Positions 45,311-55,909 of a stretch of 64,000 nt of DNA are shown here, one piece after another. Source of the DNA: Diplonema papillatum (lineage: Eukaryota; Euglenozoa; Diplonemea; Diplonemida; Diplonemidae); NCBI GenBank assembly GCA_030068145.1, contig JAPJBO010000191.1:236597-300596 (forward strand), written 5' to 3'. The translations under genes were made by a program, and so were the position numbers. The notes beneath the pieces were generated by a model, which worked only from the letters and a program-made list of their open reading frames with translations, was not told the DNA's origin and searched no databases. Each line of letters opens with the position of its first letter. The stretch's first letter is position 1.

Positions 45311-45699
45311 GGACATCTCCGCGCCTCGCCCTGTACGAGAAGGGTTTGTTCCTCCGGCGCTGGATGCAGCACTTGTCCCTTGTTTGGAGAAGCTTCGGCA
45401 ACCGCTCAACTATACTGTGGACCGAGCGTGGGGCCCGCCGATAGAGTCCGAAACCACACCAACAACTTACAATGGTGCTCACCGGCACCCTTTGACCAAG
45501 AGTCTGAATACAACGAGAGCCACCGAGGACCTTGATGTCCGCACCCTGGAACATCGACCTTGGCAATGTGTAGCCGACTCGTCGACATGAATGGTCGCAC
45601 TGCCGACAAACAAGGCCCTGTGCACTTGACGAGTAGATTTCGATCCGCCTTCTTGGCCTCGGCGCCGCCGCCTACCAAGGCCCGACCAGGGTCCCCGTG

Positions 45700-46620
45700 G
45701 CCCGCGCGTCGTCGGTGCCCGGGAAAAAGAGGGCTGCCGCGGCTCACGGCCAGCAGCAGCCGACGGCCGCCAAGCCGTTGATCACCCCGCCCCCGATATT
45801 TAGCCAGATGACGTGGCACAGGGCGTCTCACACACACTCCTCGTACAACACTATCCACCGTCGCTGAGTCCGAACTCCCGGTGTTTCCCGCGGTTCACGG
45901 CCACTGACAGCCGCCAAGCCATTATGATCGGTGTCGTCTGTGCCCGGCAAAAAGAGGATTCCAGCGTTTCACGGCCAGCAGCAACCGACGGCCGCCAGAT
46001 GACGTGGCACACGGCGCCTCACGCGCACTCGTCGTACAACACCATCCACCGTCGATGAGCCCGAACTCCAGTCTCCCGGTGTTACCCGCGGCACACGGCC
46101 AGCAGCAGCCGACGGCCGCCAAGCTGTTGATCACCCCGCCCCCGATATCCAGCCAGATGACGTGGCACAGGGCGTCTCACGCGCACTCCTCGTACAACAC
46201 TATCCACCGTCGCTGAGTCCGAACTCCCGGTGTTTCCCGCGGTTCACGGCCACTGACAGCCGCCAAGCCATTATGATCGGTGTCGTCCGTGCCCGGCAAA
46301 AAGAGGATTCCAGCGTTTCACGGCCAGCAGCAACCGACGGCCGCCAGATGACGTGGCACACGGCGTCTCACGCGCACTCGTCGTACAACACCATCCACCG
46401 TCGATGAGCCCGAACTCCAGTCTCCCGGTGTTACCCGCGGCACACGGCCAGCAGCAGCCGACGGCCGCCAAGCTGTTGATCACCCCGCCCCCGATATGAC
46501 GTGGCACAGGGCGGCGTCTCACGCGCACTCCTCGTACAACACTATCCACCGTCGCTGAGTCCGAACTCCCGGTGTTTCCCGCGGCTAGCAGCAACCGACA
46601 GCCGTCAAACAAACCCCGTC
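45700..46620 (+). repeat. Complex tandem array (Arg/His-codon-rich DNA)
   Basis: Units of about 340-360 bp built of shorter sub-repeats (GATGACGTGGCACA, TACAACACYATCCACCG, CCGAACTCC, CGGCCGCCAAG) occur about two and a half times. Open frames on both strands repeat with the DNA; I do not accept them as genes. Confidence 0.8.
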
Positions 46621-48980
46621 GCGCTGCAAGTGAGAAGAGATCCATCGCCGCGACCCTTGCGGCGACATCAGAAAGTCTGCAGCTTCGAGCGAGCTCTCGT
46701 GTGTCGATGGGCGACGCCCAAGACGAGCTCGGCCGCGTGGACAACTTGTGGTTACAGGGGACTATCGGGGATCGGCAGAGCACTCGTTCTTCCTAGGCAT
46801 ACTGTGCATACGAGTCTAAACTCGTATTTCGGTTTTCGGAGCAAATTCTCGCCACACGACTCGTATTCTCGTGCCAAACTCGTCTAAACTCGTATTGACG
46901 AGTTTAGACGAGGACAGGCTATTTTCACTGTGCGTTCTCTTCCTTTGGGGAGTCCACGTCCGTGGCACACCTGGGAGGGTCATTCCTGCAGCCAGAGTCG
47001 CGACCGAGTCACTGCTGAACCCGTAATGGGCCACACAACGGAGCCACCGCTCTCGTCGCCCTGCGAGGACGCAACTAGTCATACACGGCGAGTTCCAGCT
47101 CAGAAGAAGTTGGAGTCCAAGAGGGTGTGCTCAAGTCACACCCTCTATACCCGAAAAGCGGGTGTGCTACAACCAAAACGTGTAGCTCCACACCCGAAAA
47201 GCGGAAGTGGCACCCGCTTTTTTTACCTCAATTTTCTGAGACTGAGTCACTGCCTGGTCCGCTACCACCGCCGAGTAGCAACTGCAGTTATACCCCGACA
47301 GTCGTCCGAAGACGATCTCAATGTGGACGATGACGATGATGACAGGCTGGTGATATCCAGCTCCAGTTTTTGAATGCTGCGCTTTCGCGCCGCATGCTTT
47401 TTATTGGCTGCCACGTATGGTCTGCCGACGCTTGCACGAATTAGTTGTCTTTGAACCTCCAGTTTTAAATGTGGTCGTACCCGATCAGTTGGAGACCAAA
47501 TTAATAACGCCCGGCACAGCGTCAAATCGGCACATCCGAGCGTCACAGCAGGAACCGAGTCAGATCGAGTCACAACTTTTGTCGTACCGTGAGGTACTGA
47601 GTGCCGCATCCCGAATGGGCCAACAACTGAGTCGCAACTGTAGTCGCGACCTGAGGCCCAACTAGTCAAATCATCACCCGAGTGTCATACCAGTAGTCGA
47701 GTTACGACTGCGTCACCGCTGAGCCCGAAATGGGCCGCAACTGAGTCGCAATAAGTCGTGGCGTCGCACCCGAGGAAGGTTCGGAATCGGCCTTGCTGAT
47801 CAACAGCGATTGGAGGTTCCAATCGCCTCAAGCTTCCCGGAAGTCAGTTCAGGCTGCAAGAAACAATTCAGAAAAAAAACACAAGAAAAAGAATAGAATA
47901 AAGCATAACCGCGCACTTCCTCGAAAAAGACTTTGCAAGCAGCAAACATACCCGAGGCAGTGTCCTGCCCAAAAACGCTAAACTAAGATTACCCCCCGCA
48001 CCCCAGGCGATGCAAGTCGTCCCCACTACACGGTGAACTCCAGCAGCTTTTGCCCGAGTGAAACCAGACTCTCCAAAAGCGGGTGTGCCACACGCAAATA
48101 GGGTGTGGAATTGAGTAAACAATAGTATTGAGTAAAATAGGGTGTGCACACCCTATTTTACACCCTATTTCACACCCTATTTCCGGGTGTGGTCACACCC
48201 GCACTTGAGGCCGGACTTTAGCTCGAGCAAAAGTTGCTGGAGTTCACCGTGTATACGCTCTCTTCTTCTTTTCTGAGTTCGGAGTCTCCTCCTCCCGAGA
48301 TCGGGCGGCGCCAGCTCGGTTTCCACTGAGCGCGGGCCAGCGTTGGGAAAAGAAGCATCTGTGTTCCCAAGATTCCGCCCTCTTTCCCGTTTCTGTGTGT
48401 CTTGCCGCTGCCGGCGTTGATTTTCGGAAGAACCGGGTGCCCGCGCCAAATACGTTGGCAAGGATGAGGGTGACCCCAGGTAGTACCACATGGCCCCCCT
48501 TTGGTACCACACGGGGGCCACACAACCCAAAAATTCGAAAAATGGGCATTTCTTCTTGTTTTAAAGGTGTTTGTGGAGCTCGAAGAGGCCAAATCACGTG
48601 TTTGGCACAGTTCCGGGCATCTCGAGACTGGGTTTTATGCGTAACAAACCAAGGTATCAGTGGGTGTGCCCATGTCGACAATGTCCCAGCCAACGCAGAA
48701 TTTATCTGAAGGTGAATAAGGTTATTAAAGGTAAAACAGCGGTGTCACCTGAGGGGGTAGTACCCCGAGGTACCCCGTGGCAAAAAAAAGCAGTGCCTGC
48801 GGGCTTGTCTTGGGACACAACTGCGACCGCGTGTTATCACCCACTAGAAGAGGACGCACAACTCCCTCCCGCACGAGTGAAACCTGAGTGAAACCACCAC
48901 CCTTCTGATTTTTGCAGTACAAAATGAAGCGGAAAAAACATGTTTTTCGATACAGCCTCCCCGAAAAAGCAAGAAAAACA
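46621..48980. other. No supported gene
   Basis: Holds hairpin repeats (47105-47215; CACACCCTATTT repeats at 48060-48200), an ACTCGTATT inverted motif near 46820-46910, and scattered short frames. A long minus-strand frame at 48244-48693 has no recognisable motif. Confidence 0.35.
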
Positions 48981-48988
48981 CCTCCAAA

Positions 48989-51376
48989 ATGTTGCGCACG
49001 TCCGCCCGATTCATCAGACCCGCCGGGGCACGAGCATACGCCATCCCGGTGAACAACGTGTGCAGAGAATGGAGGTGCAACGTCGACAACGAAGAGACCG
49101 CCGAGAAGTTGGACAAGGTCCTGGGCTCCATGCAGTCGAAGATCCCATCCAAGAATGTCCAGAGGTTGGTCTGCAAAGCCGAGTGGGACTACAAGGTCTG
49201 TACAATTGCCGGAGAACGTCGCAACTCTGCGAGGGGGTTAGCTTCTATATCCACATCTGGACTGTCAGTCCAAATGTGGAAAAGGGGAAAAAGAAGAAAA
49301 AAATGGCACCACACCATCTCAGGGCCCAGCATTGTCGCGAAGATACTTCGATTCAGCCGTTACCCACTTTAAGCCCTGAACTTAAACACACACACACACA
49401 CACGGGGAGCCATTGTCAAACAAGGCTACAGTTCCGGACAGCAAGAAGGAGCGTCAGCTGTGACGTGAGGAAGCCAACGGCCTGGGCCATACTTCGCAAC
49501 AGGGGTTACCCATACATGAATCCTAACACACACACACACATTGCGTGTACTAAAGCGGCTACACCTTTTCTTCGTCGAGGTCCTAACTCGACGTCAGGAA
49601 GCAGACGGCCTGCTTGACAGGTCCGCCAGGCATCACAGGACCGTGGACTACCCGCGTGGGTGGAAGCCATCAGAACCACACAGACTCACGGTCCCTGCCA
49701 TTGCACCTTCCGCCGTCGGAACGAAGTGGAAATATGGCCAAGAGATGTGGATGGCATTTACCGACTGGCTGCAGCAGACGAAGTGGGCCCCCCCAGGGCA
49801 CGATGAGCTGGGAACCAGTTTCATCGAACTGGCAGTGGATCTCGAGCTGTACACAGGACGGCGACTCCCTGACCTGAAGAGTAGGTTCTACTCAGCTCCT
49901 CCACAAGCACCAACAGGCAAGGCAACGGCAGCCCGCGCTACGTTACCGGCCCGGGAAATGGGAGACAGCAGGCTCCTGGTTTATTTCGATGGCGGGGCGA
50001 GAGCGAATGGGACCGCCTTCGCCGTTGCCGGGGCGGGGGCAGTCGTGTACCGCGATGGAGTGAAAGTGGCAGAAGTGGTCCTGCCACTGCCGACCGTGCG
50101 CAGCAACAACGTAGCAGAGTACGAAGGACTGCTAGCGGGCCTGCACCTGCTGGGGGATGCAGGCGAAGCGGAAGGAGAGGAATGCACGGTGCGAGGCGAC
50201 TCGGCGCTGGTTGTCGGGCACCTCGCACGACGCATGGCATGTTCAGAGGAACTGAAGCCGTATCTGACGCGCGCGGCCTTGAAGGTGTCGTCCCTGCAGA
50301 GACGGCTGACACTGCACATTGAGCACGTTGCGCGGGAGCAGAACACAGACGCGGACGCGCTCAGCAACGCCGCCATGGACCTGGTGCAACGCCAAAGGCC
50401 CACCCGGCAGCAACAAGAGACCATGCTGGCAAACTTCCGTCGGTCCGGTCTAGGAAAAGCGCTCAGCCTCATCGAAATGGGGAAGGCGTATGGGAAGGTG
50501 GTTGCACAGCCGTGGTTCTGCGGCCATGAATACTCCACCACCGTTTTGACATCTGTGGGAGGAACGGTTGTGCGGGGTGTTTCGAGGCGTGCACAGTTAT
50601 TGACCGCGACCGAGGATGTGATCATGAAGATACGCGAACACACACGAGAAAATCGGCCAGACCAACAAGAAAACAGCCCGTTCCCTCCGCACCTGGGATG
50701 GGCCGCAACTTTTTTGCCAGAGGAGGCCTATCCGGCAGGGTGGACGCAGGGAAAGCCGGATTGGAAGACGAAGGCTGAAGCGGCAGGAAGAAGCTCAAGC
50801 ACGGAACCGTGCGAAGGAGCCCCCCCGTTCGAGGCCCCAGAAGGCGCGGTGAATACCTCCCGCCCCGGAGTGGTTTGCTCGCATCACAGGAAGCCGCGAT
50901 GCAGGGAGTGCGTCAAAAAGCGCCTACCGGCGGAGACCTGCTGTCGCCTCAAGCAGCATCATCACGGATCGGATGGTCTAAGGCCGCGGATGCACTTTTG
51001 CACAGCACACAGACTAGGACGCTGCGGCGACTGCGTAGTAGCAAACGAAGCATTAGCCAGCTGCTGCCCGAAGCACCATGCAAACAGAAGAGCGAACAGA
51101 GACCCCCACTCCCAGCCCGAGGGTGCATCGGCCGTTACCTAGCCATAAATGAGCGTGGTCGTACTTTCGTAAAGGGAGGCACCACGTTAAAACGGGTCCG
51201 CAACACACACACACACACACACACAGGTCATCAGCACCGTCTCCATGCAAGAATTCGGCGAGTGGAAGGCGAACTCGTTTGAACCCGAGGCGTCCTTCAT
51301 GGACAAGTTGAAGGCCACACCGGGAGTCACAAACGTCAAGGCCCAGGCGTACGTAGTTGACCAGATCAAGAAGTAA
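48989..51376 (+). CDS. Small two-exon protein, probably mitochondrial
   Basis: Exon 1 48989-49195 (69 codons, donor gtctgt) and exon 2 51227-51376 (acceptor ...cacacag), in phase, 118 aa in total. The N-terminus (MLRTSARFIRPAGARAYA) is Arg/Ala/Ser-rich without acidic residues, as in mitochondrial presequences. The rest reads as a small alpha/beta protein: WRCNVDNEETAEKLDKVL, QRLVCKAEWDYKV, EFGEWKANSFEPEASF, then GVTNVKAQAYV. I do not know its function. The 2.0-kb intron contains a LINE and CA repeats. Joining the exons is supported by phase, good splice signals and the continuous alpha/beta pattern, not by a known homologue. Confidence 0.65.
49540..51205 (+). mobile_element. 5'-truncated LINE in the intron, between CA repeats
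   Basis: Sits between AC runs at 49526-49540 and 51203-51224. The 5' part (RT) is missing. Coding strand is the same as the host gene. The AC tracts on both sides suggest insertion into an AC microsatellite. Confidence 0.7.
49541..51142 (+). CDS. LINE polyprotein C-terminal part with RNase H
   Basis: 533-codon frame open from the truncation point (no ATG start) to TGA at 51140-51142. Order: a block with FIELAVDLELYTG (94-106) shared with the 36-38 kb LINE; an RNase H1-type domain (about 145-280) with its acidic residues D150 (YFDGGARANG), E193 (NNVAEYEG), D220 (VRGDS) and D272 (NTDADALSNAAM); a linker; then two Cys/His clusters (VCSHHRKPRCRECV...CC-x4-HHH; CTAHRLGRCGDC...CCPKHH). All four RNase H residues are intact. 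RT is absent through 5' truncation. Confidence 0.85.
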   Translation: MRVLKRLHLFFVEVLTRRQEADGLLDRSARHHRTVDYPRGWKPSEPHRLTVPAIAPSAVGTKWKYGQEMWMAFTDWLQQTKWAPPGHDELGTSFIELAVDLELYTGRRLPDLKSRFYSAPPQAPTGKATAARATLPAREMGDSRLLVYFDGGARANGTAFAVAGAGAVVYRDGVKVAEVVLPLPTVRSNNVAEYEGLLAGLHLLGDAGEAEGEECTVRGDSALVVGHLARRMACSEELKPYLTRAALKVSSLQRRLTLHIEHVAREQNTDADALSNAAMDLVQRQRPTRQQQETMLANFRRSGLGKALSLIEMGKAYGKVVAQPWFCGHEYSTTVLTSVGGTVVRGVSRRAQLLTATEDVIMKIREHTRENRPDQQENSPFPPHLGWAATFLPEEAYPAGWTQGKPDWKTKAEAAGRSSSTEPCEGAPPFEAPEGAVNTSRPGVVCSHHRKPRCRECVKKRLPAETCCRLKQHHHGSDGLRPRMHFCTAHRLGRCGDCVVANEALASCCPKHHANRRANRDPHSQPEGASAVT

Positions 51377-52171
51377 GAGTACCGCGACCTGGCTATCCCG
51401 GAGCAATACTTGCACCAAGCACCCTTTCTTAGCTTGCTGACCAACCACGCCCACATTTCTTTATAGTGACATTTGTACTGAAGGGAACATTTCCGGCAAC
51501 AACGTGTACATGAAAAGTTAATACAGGTACCCACACCCTGTACGCGCAAAGAACGAAAAAAAATTGCTGCCTCGTTTTCTTCATCATCACACTCATCCGT
51601 GCACAAGCCAACTCCGGACATGTTCCTCGCGCCGCTCCTTCGCCACGCCTTTTCATCTCTCGATGATATTGCGTTCGGCTAGTCCGCCCCTTATTTCCTT
51701 AAAAAACTGCTGGATAGCTCTGCTTGAGAGTCTCTCCACCGCAAAGAAGTCAGCGGGCGCGCGAGGTGCGGGTGGATACAACGTCGAAAGAGGGCAAATC
51801 CACTTTCGCTATTGCGCAAACAAAGTCGAACCTCGGGGCTCCGTCGCTTCACGTTTCTCCTCCCGAAAAAAAAACGTCTCTTGTGTTACTTTTTCACGTT
51901 CTCCTTTTTTCCAGGAACCGACGAACGAAGGGGCTGCGCTGCAGGTGTTCCGTCCTTGTTTGGTCCACCCGGATGAAGAACTTGCGGGGTGTCGATTCTC
52001 CGGGACCTTTGGGGTGGGACGTTTCTTCTGAAACAGAAGGCTGCTCTGCAGGAAATACTCGAGGAGGCTGCCGTTGCAAAGTCTCAAAGGAGAGGAGGGG
52101 TTGGTACTCCAGCTACCGACCCGGCCCGTCACGCGCGCACCCTACGGAGAGCCTACACGATTCCCGAAAGC
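51377..52171. other. No supported gene
   Basis: 3' flank of the small-protein gene, then short frames. Near 52040-52095 is a partial MITE-core end (GGAAATACTCGAGGAGGCTG). Confidence 0.35.
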
Positions 52172-52179
52172 CCTGGACC

Positions 52180-52723
52180 CAGGGCTTACGCTCCGTGGAT
52201 TTCCACACGTTAATTCTTTTTGTATAAGCACCTGCTTTGTAGGAAATGCTTGAGGAGACTGCCAGTTGCGATAGATCAAAGGAGGTAAATGTGCTGTAGC
52301 CCACACGAAACACAGGTAAATCTGGGTTTAGTGGCGGGCGTAAGCGTTCAACAAAAAAGACCCATTTTGTAGTTGTATTGTTTCTCCCCCTCTAGCCTCC
52401 TTCGAAGTAAGCACAAGGCAGCCCCTCGAGTATTTTCGGATTTTATTTCCCCACGTGTGCTTCCACGTGTGGATCCACAGGTACCACATGTGGATTGGTT
52501 TAGTTTTTCCCCCACATGTGCTGCAGGTTGGTCCACATGCAGGGGAGTCGGCCCACAAGTCGCCAAGGCCGCACAGCCAGGTGTCGCCAAGTCCGGTAGT
52601 GAGGCTATTTTTTTTTTGCCCGCCGTACATAGGGGGAACGGTTTTTTTTCCCTCGAACCTTAAGCGCCCACACGTGGACCACACGTATTTTCTCTTGAGG
52701 CCGAAGACGGAGCGTAAGCCCTG
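52180..52723 (+). mobile_element. Element A, copy 2: complete 544-bp hAT-like MITE
   Basis: Ends CAGGGCTTACGCTCCG and CGGAGCGTAAGCCCTG are perfect inverted repeats. Perfect 8-bp target duplications CCTGGACC lie at 52172-52179 and 52724-52731. It contains the MITE core (52215-52435), CACGTG-rich short palindromes (52450-52500) and a T run. No ORF. It serves as the reference for reconstructing the split copy at 30.6-40.5 kb. Confidence 0.93.
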
Positions 52724-52884
52724 CCTGGACCTGACGAGCCGGATTTCTTTGCCTTACCCGCTTTCCCTCGTTTCTTCATTTTATTTTTTTATATTTGACT
52801 GCGTCGACAACGTTCGTAGGCTGCAGGAGAAAGCCGCAGCGCCGCTGTTACCCTTCAGACCGTCGACAGACCAGTGCCGTCTAA

Positions 52885-53076
52885 ATGGTGCCTGGCACGC
52901 ATGCATGCGGAACGTGGTACGAATCGTGTATCACAGGAGGTGCAGTGCTGCCAGCTGACGGAAATTGTGACGGCAGCATCACAATCGTCGCTGGGCAGGG
53001 CGGTTGTGTGGACGGCAAAAGTTTGTTCAACACAAGACCCGCCCAGAAGTCCTGCAGAAGTCCTTTTTGCTTCTGA
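52885..53076 (+). other. Short Cys-rich open frame of unknown status
   Basis: 63 codons with six cysteines (THACGTWYESC...NCDGS...GGCVDG). No signal peptide or family match; could be an exon scrap. A poly-C run and no further gene follow to 53590. Confidence 0.2.
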
Positions 53077-53394
53077 AATGGGGTAGCTTCAAGACACCGG
53101 CGTTTTTTTCTTCGTCAGCCTATTCTTCGGCCCTCCCTGTCCCTCCCACGCTCACACCCCCCCCCGCGAGAGAATAAAAAACACGTGTTTTAGCGCATCT
53201 TTCGATCTCAAGATTTCCGCTTCTTTTTCGGGTTCTTGCTTTCCCGGCGAGCTGCGAGAGAACCAACCAGAAAGAGTGCCAACGCTACTCTTTCTACAAT
53301 GTAGTCTATTCATGATAATGGAGGTTTAATTCGCACACCGGAGCGGCGCCTACGGCTCCGAAGGCACCGCACCCAAGGGGAATTAAACCAACTA

Positions 53395-53570
53395 CAAACG
53401 TGTCACGGGACAAGCCGGCAGCCGCTGCTCAACGGCACATGCTGATCCGTGTGGTCCGTGTACTTAAAAGTTCCCAGAGCTTAACGGTTTCATCACGTGG
53501 GCGGCCCTTGAGATTACCCCTTAGGTGACACCGCTATATCCTTAGCCACTTAGCAGTCTTCAACTTTCTT
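53395..53570 (+). repeat. Dispersed repeat family E, copy 1
   Basis: Shares CATGCTRATCCRTGTGG, GTACTTAAAAG and TCACGTGGGCGGCCC with 60915-61040. Confidence 0.75.
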
Positions 53571-54149
53571 TCTCGCGCCAGTCGGTCGCCAGAGCGATGG
53601 CGGACCCGTGGATCCGAAGGACGCACTGCGCTCGTTACAGCGAGTGAGGAGGCTGCCCGGCGCGAAGGAACTGGTGGTCCAATGCGTTGCTACGTCAGAT
53701 TCTCCTCGATCCAGTCCGGTTGGAATGACACTAGCCGCGGTTTGGGATACCACCAGTTATGGACTGTTTCGAGTTTCAAGGATCTGTGTTTTGTGTCTAC
53801 AGTCGACAGTCAAGGCTGGTGTTCTCCTTGGACGCAGGTGTGGCTGGCACCTGTTAGTTCGTCTGTTGGTCTTCGCAGCTGTGTTTTCTATGTTTTGATT
53901 CGTGTGTTGGTCAGGCCTTCGACTGAGTTGGATTTCTCGGACATGTATTAGCAATGGAGTTACCATTGTTATCCAACTGGGCCTAAAAGACACCTTCCCC
54001 TGCCACCAAATTAATGAGCCGTCTGCAGACCCAGTTACTCTGAGACTCGCATGGCTTAATCCTTGAAACGAGCATCAAACAGGTTCCTTGTCCAACGGGT
54101 GGGGGCACAAGCGTTAGTCAAGGATCCGCAATGAAAAATAGAAACCACA

Positions 54150-54535
54150 TTCCTAACGGTGGGACTGAGCAAGCAATAGAGGCCACATTCCTAACGGTGG
54201 AAGAGTTCCTGAGCAAGCAAATGGAGGCCACATTCCTAACGGTGGAAGAGTTCCTGAGCAAGCAAATAGAGGCCAAATTCCTACGGTGGAAGAGTTCCTG
54301 AGCAAGCAAATAGAGGCCAAATTCCTACGGTGGAAGAGTTCCTGAGCAAGCAAATAGAGGCCACATTCCTAACGGTGGAAGAGTTCCTGAGCAAGCAAAT
54401 AGAGGCCAAATTCCTACGGTGGAAGAGTTCCTGAGCAAGCAAATAGAGGCCACATTCCTACGGTGGAAGAGTTCCTGTGCAAGCAAATAGAGGCCGCATT
54501 CCAAACGGTGAAACAGTTCCTGAGCAAGCAAAATC
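54150..54535 (+). repeat. 45-bp minisatellite, nine units
   Basis: Unit contains GTGGAAGAGTTCCTGAGCAA and AGAGGCC; some units are 44 bp. The open frames (both strands) are repeat-driven. Confidence 0.9.
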
Positions 54536-54779
54536 CAGACCACATTCCAAACGAGTACGAGCTTGGTGTCGGCCGCAAGCCACGTCAGCGGTCCACCGGA
54601 GCCTCAGTAATTCCGGCTTCTTGTACTCGAAACAGTCCAAACAAGCGCACCCCTTTTCGCTGTGCTACACAAGAACACATTTCGACGAAGGTCACTCGGC
54701 ATATGAGCCAGCTTGGAAGGAAATGCTCGAAGAAGCTCCCCGACAAAGAACCGAAGTGCTGTGACTGAGGCTAAGCTCT

Positions 54780-55112
54780 GGTGAAAGCAAAGTTCGGGCA
54801 AAGCAAAGCAAAGTTCGGGCGATGCTAAGTTCTGGTGAAAGCAAAGTTCTGGCGAAGCTGAGTCAAAGCAAAGTTCGGGCGAAGCTGAGTCAAAGCAAAG
54901 TTCGGGCGAAGCTGAGTCAAAGCAAAGTTCGGGCGAAGCTGAGTCAAAGCAAAGTTCGGGCGAAGCTGAGTCAAAGCAAAGTTCGGGCGAAGCTGAGTCA
55001 AAGCAAAGTTCGGGCGAAGCTGAGTCAAAGCAAAGTTCTGGCGAAGCTGAGTCAAAGCAAAGTTCGGGCGAAGCTGAGTCAAAGCAAAGTTCGGGCGAAG
55101 CTCAGTTCTGGT
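54780..55112 (+). repeat. 27-bp minisatellite
   Basis: About ten units of CAAAGTTCGGGCGAAGCTGA plus GTCAAAG; period 27. The nine-residue repeat ORFs (SQSKVRAKL; minus LRPNFALTQ) are artefacts. Same family as 24465-24660. Confidence 0.95.
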
Positions 55113-55545
55113 GACCGGACATGTGTTGAACGGACGTGAGGTCATTCGGGTCTACCCCTACACGACAAGACACGCAAGCACAACAGGGAAAAAGTTGTGA
55201 GTGAAAAAAACAACACGCGGTGTACGCAAAGGACACATCAGATTGCGTTTGAAGTGCATTTGCCCCATCACCCCTTCCATTCGGAGTCAAAGCAGCTCTA
55301 CGCTGAGTATTTTAGTTTTTGAAACCCCCTTGGACTGTTGGCCAAGCGAACGTTTATTAGAACAAGGTGCAAGGCACCGAAGCTGCTCGTCCTTCGGGAT
55401 CGACCGGGCGGCCTAAAAAGAGAAAAAGAAGCGGCGACCGAAAACGAGAAGATGAGGGAAGGCCAGTCCCATAAGCCGTCGAAGGAATTCGTGACGTTGC
55501 CGGGTACTCTGCAGCTGGACGCCGAAGAGCTGTCGAAGAACCGAA
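55113..55545 (+). pseudogene. Truncated upstream duplicate of DNAI1 exon 1 and its 5' flank
   Basis: Matches 55565-55995: 5' flank (CAAGACACRCAARCACA, CTGCTCGTCCTTCGGGATCG) and the first 28 codons (KEFVTLPGTLQLDAEELSK). It then jumps back to flank sequence. A tandem duplicate that cannot make the protein. Confidence 0.85.
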
Positions 55546-55909
55546 GGGATCCCAAGTGCTACTGGACACGTGTTGAACGGGCATGGCAGGATATGCGGGT
55601 CCACCTCTTCACGACAAGACACACAAACACAGCAGGGAAAACAGTCCTGATGGAGAAAAAACAACACACGGTGGTGTAAGCGAAGGACAAAACATATTGC
55701 GTTTGAATTGTATTTGCCCCAATACCCCTACATCTCCTCCCTTCCATTCGGAGTCAAAGCGAGTATTTTGAAACCACCGGATTGTCAGCCAAGCGAACGT
55801 TTACTTCAAAACAAGGTTGCAAGGCACCGAAGCTGCTCGTCCTTCGGGATCGACCAGGCGGCCGTAAAAAGAGAAAAAGAAGCGGCGACCAAAAAACGAG
55901 AAAGAGAAG

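Noticed and set aside
45560-46887. Several 70-170 codon ORFs in the 45.7-46.6 kb array
   Set aside because: They repeat with the DNA on both strands and show no conserved start or domain.
54780-55145. 105-codon ORFs on both strands
   Set aside because: Produced by a 27-bp repeat whose period is a multiple of three.
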